19,956 bases of DNA from an uncultured Austwickia sp. (GTDB lineage: Bacteria > Actinomycetota > Actinomycetes > Actinomycetales > Dermatophilaceae), in the NCBI GenBank assembly GCA_934678955.1, contig CAKUSI010000034.1, forward strand, positions 1 through 19,956. Reading direction: 5' to 3'. Position 1 is the stretch's first letter. Every line of letters begins with the position of its first letter. A program made the translations under genes and the position numbers. Of the stretch, positions 6,041 through 12,997 are shown piece after piece. Under the pieces are notes generated by a model. It had not been told where the DNA came from and made no database searches. It worked only from the letters and a program-made list of their open reading frames with translations.

Positions 6041-9000
6041 CCGATCCGGCGCTGCGGTATGAGCCGATCGCTGTCTCCAGCGAGTCGACGGTCGTCGCGG
6101 AGTTCACGCCGGAGCCGGCCGCAGTCGCCGCCTATCAGTCGGAGGCGCAACTCGAGGAGGCGTTTATCGGGCAGCTCGTCGCGCAGGCGTATGAGCGGCT
6201 CACGATCATGGCCGAGGCCGAGCTGATCGCGAATCTGCGGGCGCGGATCGAGGCGCTGAATGCTTTCGCTTTCACCGACGAGGAGTGGGCGCGGTTCTAC
6301 CGTGACGAGCTGGCGCGCGACTCGGACGGCATTGATGAGAAGACGGCGCGCATCCAGGAGAACCACATCATCGCCTTCCGGCGCGACGACCGGACGACGA
6401 AGAACGTCGCGCTGCTGGACAAGCGGAACATCCACAACAACGTGCTCCAGGTGCTCAACCAGTACGAGGTCGACGGCGCAGCGGCGGCGGGCCGGTCGAC
6501 GCGCTTCGACGTGACGATTCTCGTGAACGGCCTACCGCTCGTCCACGTCGAACTGAAGCGTCGCGGGGTGCCGATCCGCGAGGCGTTCAATCAGATCCGC
6601 CGATATCAGCGCGACAGCTTCTGGGCCGGCAGCGGGCTGTTCCAGTACGTGCAGCTCTTCGTGATTTCCAACGGCACGCAGACGAAGTACTACTCGAACA
6701 CGACCCGCGAGCGGCACATTGACGAGTCAGTACGCGCCAGGAGCGGCCGGAGTAAGCAAACCTCGAACAGCTTCGAGTTCACGTCGTGGTGGGCCGCAGA
6801 GAACAACCAGCCGATCGAGGATCTGGTCGGCTTCACCAAGACGTTCTTCGCGAAGCACACGATCCTCAACATCCTGACGAAGTACTGCGTCTTCGACACC
6901 GACCGCATGTTGCTGGTGATGCGGCCATACCAGATCGTCGCCACGGAGAAGATCCTCCAGCGCATCGTCACTGCCACGAACGCGAAGCGGCTTGGCAAGG
7001 TCGAGGCCGGCGGCTACGTCTGGCATACGACCGGCTCCGGCAAGACGCTCACTTCGTTCAAGACCGCCCAGCTCGCGTCCCGGATGCCGGAGGTCGACAA
7101 AGTGCTCTTCGTCGTCGACCGCAAGGACCTCGACTACCAGACGATGAAGGAGTACAACCGCTTCGAGGAGGGCGCCGCGAACGGCAATACCTCAACTGCG
7201 GTGCTCACCCGGCAGCTCGGCGACTCGACGACTCGGATCATCGTCACGACGATCCAGAAGCTCTCCCTCTTCGTGGAGCGGAACAAGCAACACCAGATTT
7301 ACGGTCAGCACGTCGTCGTCATCTTCGACGAGTGCCATCGCTCGCAGTTCGGCGATATGCACGAAGAGATCACCAAGGCGTTCAAGCGCTACCACCTCTT
7401 TGGCTTCACCGGCACGCCGATCTTCGCCGCGAACGCTGCCTCAGGCGGCAAGGTGTACCTCCGGACCACTGCGCAGGCATTCGGCGACAAGTTGCACACC
7501 TACACGATCGTGGACGCCATCCGTGACCGGAATGTGCTGCCCTTCCGCATCGACTACATCGACACGATCAAGGCACCGGAGGTGATCCACGACAAGCCGG
7601 TCCGGGCGATCGACACCGAGCAGGCGCTACTCGCGCCCGAGCGGATCAGGCAGGTGACTCACTACATCCTGGAGCACTTCGATCAGAAGACGCAACGGCA
7701 CGACGGCTATGAGCACCGCGGCCGGCGGGTCGCCGGTTTCAATGCGCTCTTCGCGACCGCGTCGATCGATGCGGCCAAGCGGTACTACAACCATTTCGGC
7801 TGGCAGCAGCAGGACGTCCCGGAGGCTCAGCGACTCAAGCTCGCGGTGATCTTCAGCTACGCAGCCAACGAGGAAGCGCCGGAGGGCGGACTACTCCCGG
7901 ACGAGGCGATGGACACCGACCGCCTCGATGCCGACTCGCGGAGCTTCCTCGACGACGCGATCGCCGACTACAACGAGATGTTCCGAACGAACTTCTCCAC
8001 CAGCGGCGACGGCTTCCAGAGGTACTACGTCGACCTCACTCAACGGATTAAGAGCCGCGAGCTCGACCTCGTGATCGTCGTCGACATGCTGCTCACCGGC
8101 TTCGACGCGACGACGCTGAACACGCTCTTCGTCGACAAGAATCTCCGCCAGCATGGGCTCATCCAGGCCTTCTCCCGCACGAACCGCATCCTCAACTCGA
8201 TCAAGGCCTACGGGAACATAGTGTCCTTCAGAGACCTGGAAGATGCGACGAACGACGCCATCGCCTTGTTCGGCGACAAGGATGCCCGCGGCATCGTCGT
8301 GCTCAAACCCTTCGGCGAGTACTACGCGGACTATCAGGCGCTCACGGACCGCTTGCTCACCGAATTCCCGCCCGGCGTCGCGCCGTTCGGTGAGGCCGCG
8401 GAGAACGCCTTCATCGCCCTCTACGGAGACCTGTTGCGGCTGCGGAACATCCTGTCAGCCTTCGACGAATTCGCCGGGAACGAGATCATCTCGGAGGGCG
8501 TGCTGCAGGACTACCAGAGCCGATACGTCGACCTGTACGCCGAGCGAAGCGCTCGCGCGAGGGCCGACAAGGAGTTGATCACCGACGACGTCATTTTCGA
8601 GATCGAGTTGGTGAAGTCGGTCGAGGTGAACATCGACTACATCCTCATGATGATCCGCAAGTACGCCGAAGGGTGCGGCAAGGACCTGATGGCAGACCGC
8701 GAAATCGTCGGCTCAATCACGCGCGCCATCAATGCCTCCCCATCGCTGCGGTCGAAGAGAGACCTAATCGAAGCCTTCATCGCCTCGGTGTCAGTCGCGG
8801 ATATGGACGAGGATTGGCGGCGATTCGTGGCGGAGCGTCGGGAGGCGGAACTCGACGCGATCATCGTCGGCGAGGGACTGAAGCCGGATGAGACGCGGGC
8901 CTTCATGTCTGCCGCATTCCGCGACGGTGCCGTGCAGACCGCAGGCACCGCGGTCGCGCGGATCCTCCCGCCCATGCCTCGTTTCGGCGCCGGCGCCGCC

Positions 9001-9078
9001 GACCGCTACGTCGAGAAGCGGGCCGCCGCGCTGGACGTGCTCCAGACGTTCTTCGAGCGGTTCTTCGGGCTGGGTTAG
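6037..9078 (+). CDS. hsdR: Type I restriction subunit (translocase and nuclease)
   Basis: HsdR joins HsdM2S, translocates DNA with ATP and cuts at a distance from the unmodified site. In order: the N-terminal PD-(D/E)XK nuclease with D158, HVELK (E172, K174) and QIRRY (186-190); RPYQ (296-299); Walker A HTTGSGKT (330-337); the motor motif DECH (431-434); GFTGTP (456-461); the RecA2 motifs DMLLTGFDA and LIQAFSRTNRI; and a C-terminal helical domain that binds the methylase core. At 1013 aa it is full length with no lesions. It starts with GTG inside the hsdS stop (GTGA). Its TAG overlaps the stop of the convergent gene by 3 bases, so there is no room for a terminator between them. Confidence 0.97.
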   Translation: MTDPALRYEPIAVSSESTVVAEFTPEPAAVAAYQSEAQLEEAFIGQLVAQAYERLTIMAEAELIANLRARIEALNAFAFTDEEWARFYRDELARDSDGIDEKTARIQENHIIAFRRDDRTTKNVALLDKRNIHNNVLQVLNQYEVDGAAAAGRSTRFDVTILVNGLPLVHVELKRRGVPIREAFNQIRRYQRDSFWAGSGLFQYVQLFVISNGTQTKYYSNTTRERHIDESVRARSGRSKQTSNSFEFTSWWAAENNQPIEDLVGFTKTFFAKHTILNILTKYCVFDTDRMLLVMRPYQIVATEKILQRIVTATNAKRLGKVEAGGYVWHTTGSGKTLTSFKTAQLASRMPEVDKVLFVVDRKDLDYQTMKEYNRFEEGAANGNTSTAVLTRQLGDSTTRIIVTTIQKLSLFVERNKQHQIYGQHVVVIFDECHRSQFGDMHEEITKAFKRYHLFGFTGTPIFAANAASGGKVYLRTTAQAFGDKLHTYTIVDAIRDRNVLPFRIDYIDTIKAPEVIHDKPVRAIDTEQALLAPERIRQVTHYILEHFDQKTQRHDGYEHRGRRVAGFNALFATASIDAAKRYYNHFGWQQQDVPEAQRLKLAVIFSYAANEEAPEGGLLPDEAMDTDRLDADSRSFLDDAIADYNEMFRTNFSTSGDGFQRYYVDLTQRIKSRELDLVIVVDMLLTGFDATTLNTLFVDKNLRQHGLIQAFSRTNRILNSIKAYGNIVSFRDLEDATNDAIALFGDKDARGIVVLKPFGEYYADYQALTDRLLTEFPPGVAPFGEAAENAFIALYGDLLRLRNILSAFDEFAGNEIISEGVLQDYQSRYVDLYAERSARARADKELITDDVIFEIELVKSVEVNIDYILMMIRKYAEGCGKDLMADREIVGSITRAINASPSLRSKRDLIEAFIASVSVADMDEDWRRFVAERREAELDAIIVGEGLKPDETRAFMSAAFRDGAVQTAGTAVARILPPMPRFGAGAADRYVEKRAAALDVLQTFFERFFGLG

Positions 9079-11141
9079 ACAGTGAAGCCGACGTCTGCGG
9101 CAGCAGTTGGCTGTACCTCAAGCTTCTTGAGCTGTCGTACTAGGTAAGAACGCCGGACGCGCTCGCCAAGATTTCGGATCGGACCCCAGAAACCGCCGAC
9201 GATCGCGATCGCACCGCTCGCAATCCGTGCAATCCAAACAATGACAGTTCCCCAGACGCCGAAGGCGTTCGTCAGGAAATTCTCGATGCCTGGGATCAGG
9301 GTCACGACGACCAGAGCCACGAACACTACGAGAAGAGCAACGATGACTCCCCATTCGAGGAGTCGGCCACGTTGCCAAAGCGGGTTCAGGAGCTGGTGCA
9401 GAAGTCGCTTCGAACTAGCAGCCTGTTCGTCAGCGGCTGCACGTTCCGTATCGATCGTGGACTGAAGCTGCTGGATCTCGCTCTGCCGTTCTGCGAGTTC
9501 ATCCCGCAGCGGAGCAGTTAGCTCGGCTTCGACCTCGTCCCTCGCGGTGTCGATAGTTGCAACGACGGCGCGCCGTCGGGCTTCATCCGTTTGCGGCGCC
9601 GAAGCGGATACGAACGCGAGCCGATTTATCTCGTACTTCTGCCGCAGAAGAACGAGGTCATTATCGGAAATCCCCTCTGTTTCGAGAAGCCGTCCGAGCT
9701 CCGATACGACGAGTGCCCAGTCTTGTTTGCTGGGGTTCGTGAGCCCAAGGCTCGTGGCCAGAAGCTGGTGCCGAGGCAGATTTGGGGCAGCTAGCGGCTC
9801 CTTCACCCATGTCAGCGTTGCGACATCGGTCTCGAACATAGCAATGGGCCACGCCTCTCGATACTGCTTCTGCACTCGCCGTGCGACATCTACAACGAGC
9901 GAGTTGAGCGTGACAAAGGTTGCTCGCGATTCCTCCAGTGTGCCGCGCGCGCGTCCACCTCGGCTCCTGACGATGGCTGCGATCAGATCAACGTCGTGAC
10001 GTAGAGCCGCGGGTCGGTAGAACGGACTCCCATGCCGGAGAGACTCTTCAATCTCAGTCTCGTCAACCACGAGTCGGTGATTCTCAAATGTCGGAGAGGC
10101 GTCGATTTCAAACCCGAGGCTGCGAATATCTGTCTCCACTCTGACAGAGTGCTGCTCGATGACTGATGTCGATGCCGACATGCGGTAGAAGTAACTCTCG
10201 ACACTGCCCGGACGGCTTTCCCAGAGCGAACCATGCAAGGCACGGGAGGAAACCCCGTCGATTACGGAACGTATCTCCTTGAGTGTGAACTCATAGAGGG
10301 CAAGACGGGCGCCTTGTCGGCGGAGCAGAACCAAGAGGTCTCGAGTGCCTTCTCCAATGGCATCGCCTTCGTAGCCCAATGCGCGGAAGATGATCTTCGT
10401 ATCGAAGTAGATTGTTGTATTGCGGAACCCACGTGTGGTATCGACTAGCGCCGGGGAATAGAGAGCGCTCACCATCATGCTGCCCCGAGCAAGGTTCGCG
10501 ATCGACTCGAAGAGGTCAGGATTGGAGGAAGCGACGTCGGCAATATAGGCGGCTGCCATCTTCTGCGTCGGGGATGGCTCAACATTGGGGAGATGGGCCA
10601 TCGATGTGCCGTTGCCGTCCGCGAGACTCATCAGTGAGCAGTAGTAGGTCTCCACGTAGTCGAGGAGACTGGTCGTCGCCTCTTCAGAAGTGATGGCAAG
10701 GGAGAGACGATCCCCTGCCCATCGCGCGAAATCCTCAGCAATAGCGATTTGCTCCTGCGCGAGTTTCTTGAGCGTGTAGGGGATGGGAGCGACCTCCTTC
10801 TTCCCCTGGTCCGTAAGGGCCACTGCGGCATCCGTCACCGGCTTCAGAAAGCCCAGCTTGATGGCGCGCTTTACGAGTTGCTGAACGATCTGGTCAGGCA
10901 GATGCAGGTTGAATCGCTCGATGACGAGTGAGCGGAGGGCGTTACGTGCAATCGCGGATGTAGTAGCAGCCGGAATAGAGGCCAGCACATAGTTGAGAAA
11001 ATTGTCCAGATAGCTACGCTTCTGCGTGGCCCAGTCCACGGTCATGACGGCGAAAGACACCATTCGCTGCACAGACAGATCTGCAACGGGATTCCTCGCG
11101 GTGGTCTTCGCCGAGTCAGATGACGGCTCTACTGACTCCAT
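9075..11141 (-). CDS. Predicted membrane-anchored PIN-domain nuclease, convergent with hsdR
   Basis: I do not recognise a named family for the whole 688-residue protein. Visible parts are as follows. Residues 40-125 form a helical, winged-helix-like region ending VALTDQGKKE. A PIN-like fold spans about 243-420, with acidic positions D247 (IYFDTKIIFRALG), E284/E289 (YEFTLKEI) and D383/D385 (RHDVDLIAAI), followed by ATFVTLNSLVV, where the usual last acid is N413. A long coiled coil spans about 515-585. Two hydrophobic segments lie at about 597-616 and 630-652, with a basic tail after them. PIN domains are usually metal-dependent RNases. The start has a good ribosome site (GAAGGA, 5-8 bases ahead of ATG). 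Base composition is lower in GC than in all other genes here. Sharing overlapping stops with hsdR and lying in a defence island, it may be an abortive-infection effector; that role is inference. Confidence 0.75.
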   Translation of the reverse strand: MESVEPSSDSAKTTARNPVADLSVQRMVSFAVMTVDWATQKRSYLDNFLNYVLASIPAATTSAIARNALRSLVIERFNLHLPDQIVQQLVKRAIKLGFLKPVTDAAVALTDQGKKEVAPIPYTLKKLAQEQIAIAEDFARWAGDRLSLAITSEEATTSLLDYVETYYCSLMSLADGNGTSMAHLPNVEPSPTQKMAAAYIADVASSNPDLFESIANLARGSMMVSALYSPALVDTTRGFRNTTIYFDTKIIFRALGYEGDAIGEGTRDLLVLLRRQGARLALYEFTLKEIRSVIDGVSSRALHGSLWESRPGSVESYFYRMSASTSVIEQHSVRVETDIRSLGFEIDASPTFENHRLVVDETEIEESLRHGSPFYRPAALRHDVDLIAAIVRSRGGRARGTLEESRATFVTLNSLVVDVARRVQKQYREAWPIAMFETDVATLTWVKEPLAAPNLPRHQLLATSLGLTNPSKQDWALVVSELGRLLETEGISDNDLVLLRQKYEINRLAFVSASAPQTDEARRRAVVATIDTARDEVEAELTAPLRDELAERQSEIQQLQSTIDTERAAADEQAASSKRLLHQLLNPLWQRGRLLEWGVIVALLVVFVALVVVTLIPGIENFLTNAFGVWGTVIVWIARIASGAIAIVGGFWGPIRNLGERVRRSYLVRQLKKLEVQPTAAADVGFTV

Positions 11142-11357
11142 GTCGTTCCTTCCCGATGGAGATCTTCAGTGTCTCAGGAGTGGAGGCCATGCCTTGTGCA
11201 ACGTTGCCTGCATAGTGTGTCGCATCGAAGGAGAGCAGGTCTCTATTCACTTCTGACGCGCTTGGTCCGACGCCCCACCAGATTGGTCGCGATCCCCGGC
11301 TTTAGGCAGAAATCGCTCATCGGGAACCTCGATCAGGCAAGATCTGGCCGGGGAACC
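11142..11357. other. Intergenic region between the PIN gene and the integrase remnant
   Basis: These 216 bases carry the upstream region of the minus-strand PIN gene and the downstream flank of the integrase remnant. A perfect palindrome GCAACGTTGC lies at 11198-11207, about 57 bases ahead of the PIN-gene start, and could be an operator. I find no convincing -35/-10 pair and no coding frame. If the island has an attachment site on this side it should lie here, but no tRNA end or obvious direct repeat of one is visible. Confidence 0.35.
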
Positions 11358-12260
11358 TCAGCTTGAGAGACCCATAGAAGGACCTACCTGTCGCTCCGGC
11401 CCCAGCATCTCCAGCACTTCCGCCGTCCGCGGGTCCACGAGGTCCGGTTTCTCGATGTAGTGCTCCCCGGTGATCGCGTGCGAGCTGTGGCCGAGCATCG
11501 CCGCGGCGAGCTCGACGCCGGCCTCTCGGTTGAGGGTCGTGGCGACGGTGCGGCGGAAGGCGTGCGGGGTGATGCCCTCGATGCCCGCCGCCTCAAGCAC
11601 CGAGCGGAGCTGCCGGCGCACGTTGTTCGGGGTCAGCGGCGTGCCGTTGCGGGTCTGGAAGAGCAGCTGCTCCTCGCCGCTCCCGACTACCGCCAAGCGC
11701 TGTCGCAGGGCCTCGGCCGCGAATGACGGGATCGCTACTCGGCGCTGTGACGCCTCCGTCTTCGGGTGGTCCTGCCTTTGCACCGGCTGGCTCTTCGGGG
11801 TGATGATCGTGCCGCTGATCCGCGCCGTCGGCGGGGAGCCGGCCACGTCCACATCGCAGCGGCGCAGGGCGAGCACTCCGCCGATGCGGGCCGAGGTGCC
11901 GAGCATGACCTCGATGATCGCGCCGAGCTGGCAGTCCGGCTTCGGGCCGGGCAAGCCCCCCCCCCCGCCAGGCCGCCGCGGCCTCCCGGATGCGCCGAAT
12001 CTGCTCGAATGTCGAGCGCAGTCGGCACCGCCTTCGGACGGCGCAGCCGCGCCGTCGCCGGCACCGGGTTCCTCGGGATCGCGTCGTAGCGCACCGCGGG
12101 CCCAGGGCCAGGCTGAGCACGACCTTCGAGTGCTTCGCGCGGCTGTAGCTGAGGCGGGCCTGCTACTTGAGGAAGCGGTCGACACGGCCCAGGGCGATCT
12201 GGCGCAGTGCCAGGTGCTCGAAGGCCGGCAGCACGAGGGTGCGCATGTCCCGCTCGTAGA
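11358..12260 (-). pseudogene. Tyrosine recombinase/integrase, degraded and 5'-truncated
   Basis: The C-terminal catalytic half is intact to the eye: ARIGGVLALRR (first Arg), HAFRRT (His-x-x-Arg), AAMLGHSSHAIT (His) and EHYIEKPD (Tyr nucleophile), ending at 11358. The upstream part is broken. Reading from about 12258, YERDMRTLVLPAFEHLALRQ runs to an in-frame TAG at 12163-12165. The same frame resumes (ARLSYSRAKHSKVVLSLALG), loses one base near 12108, continues as VRYDAIPRNPVPATARLRRP, and gains one base near 12020 to resume at TFEQIRRIREAA. It then changes frame again at an 11-base C run (11956-11966 on the plus strand; ten would be in frame). No proper N-terminus exists beyond 12260, where the dispersed repeat begins. 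This is a dead integrase, probably of the element that brought in the defence genes. Confidence 0.85.
11956..11966 (-). repeat. Poly-C11 (poly-G on the coding strand) in the integrase remnant
   Basis: Eleven C on the plus strand lie in the coding frame of the integrase between TFEQIRRIREAAAAW and LPGPKPDCQLG. The frame needs ten (or thirteen) to stay open, so the tract is itself a +1 lesion. Because the same gene also carries a nonsense codon and two other indels, this run is more likely decay than a working switch. Confidence 0.6.
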
Positions 12261-12309
12261 GGTGTGATGAGTCGCGCTGACATGACTTGGGCCTGCGACC
12301 CCTTGCCGA

Positions 12310-12339
12310 TTCGTCTCGCTTCGCTCGCGCAGCGACCGG
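12310..12339 (+). repeat. Dispersed repeat, copy A
   Basis: One of six copies of a short element with consensus YTTCGTCTCGC-NNN-GCTCGCTCAGNGACCGG. This copy has TTC as its central triplet and one change (GCTCGCGCAGCGACCGG). It lies between the truncated 5' end of the integrase remnant and the hemerythrin gene, close to where the integrase homology ends. It is the only intergenic copy that is not just after a stop codon. Confidence 0.75.
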
Positions 12340-12378
12340 GAGCGGACAATGGGGGCACGTCCATAGGAGGAGGTCCCC

Positions 12379-12879
12379 ATGACGACCCAGCCCACACTCT
12401 CCGCCGCGCTCGAGCGCGAGCACCATGAGATCGACGGCGGGATCGAGGAGTACGTCGCAGGGCTTGGCCCTTCGTCTCGCTACGCTCGCTCAGGGACCGG
12501 TGATGTCGATCCTGCGCCGCTCCTCCGCGCCATGGCGGCGCTCCGGCGCCACATCTACCTCGAGGAGGAGTTCATCTTCCCGCCGCTGAAGGACGCGGGG
12601 ATGATGATGCCGATCTTCGTCATGCTGCGGGAGCACGGGGAGATCTGGGACGCGATGGACGGACTCGACGCGATGCTTGCGAGCGACGCAGACCCCGAGG
12701 CGCAGCTCCAGGCGTGCCGCGAGCTGCTCGCCCAGCTCGAGTCGCACAACATTAAAGAGGAGCCCGTCATCTACCCGCAGGCCGATGCGATGCTGTCGGC
12801 CCAGGCGACGGAGCGGCTCCACGCATTCCTCGCGGAGGGGCGGATGCCGGAGGGGTGGCGGTGTGAGAAGGCCGGTTGA
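12379..12879 (+). CDS. Hemerythrin-domain (HHE) protein
   Basis: This is a small four-helix protein expected to bind a di-iron centre and O2 or NO, acting in the cytoplasm as a redox or iron sensor or store. Candidate metal ligands follow the HHE pattern: H15 in EREHHEID, H58 and E62 in LRRHIYLEEEF, H86 in LREHGEIW, and H123 and E127 in SHNIKEEPVIYP. Length is 166 aa. ATG 12379 has a strong ribosome site, GGAGGAGG, at 12365-12372. An oddity: residues 31-41 (PSSRYARSGTG) are encoded by copy B of the dispersed repeat, inserted in frame in the loop after the first helix, where related proteins are usually shorter. The insertion avoids all ligand positions, so the protein is probably still functional. 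The family call is firm; the physiological role is unknown. Confidence 0.88.
   Translation: MTTQPTLSAALEREHHEIDGGIEEYVAGLGPSSRYARSGTGDVDPAPLLRAMAALRRHIYLEEEFIFPPLKDAGMMMPIFVMLREHGEIWDAMDGLDAMLASDADPEAQLQACRELLAQLESHNIKEEPVIYPQADAMLSAQATERLHAFLAEGRMPEGWRCEKAG
12468..12500 (+). repeat. Dispersed repeat, copy B, inside the hemerythrin coding sequence
   Basis: This copy (CCCTTCGTCTCGCTACGC followed by TCGCTCAGGGACCGG) is read in frame and adds about eleven residues to the hemerythrin-domain protein without a stop codon. It is the only copy inside a gene and shows that the element can be tolerated in coding sequence. Confidence 0.8.
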
Positions 12880-12894
12880 GGGTTGGGGGTTTGT

Positions 12895-12929
12895 CCCTTC
12901 GTCTCGCCTTCGGCTCGCTCAGGTACCGG
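12895..12929 (+). repeat. Dispersed repeat, copy C, after the hemerythrin gene
   Basis: The copy starts 15 bases after the hemerythrin stop codon, in the sense direction. Its centre is GCC-TTC-GGC where copy A has GC-TTC-GC: the extra C and extra G are complementary, which suggests a conserved small hairpin. It may act as a 3'-end or terminator element, but no T run follows. Confidence 0.75.
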
Positions 12930-12953
12930 GCACACTCCGCCCCGTCATGCCCA

Positions 12954-12959
12954 TAGTCT
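12954..12959 (+). promoter_or_regulatory. Candidate -10 (TAGTCT) for the MFS exporter
   Basis: TAGTCT fits the actinobacterial -10 pattern TANNNT and would start transcription about 32 bases ahead of the exporter start codon. No good -35 is seen, which is common in this group. Weak, position-based evidence only. Confidence 0.25.
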
Positions 12960-12997
12960 GGAGGCCGGGGACCACGACGACCAGATAAGCAGGCGCG

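Noticed and set aside
11956..11966. C11 tract as a second phase-variable switch
   Set aside because: The same reading frame also carries a nonsense codon, two other indels and lacks its N-terminus, so changing the tract would not restore a working integrase.
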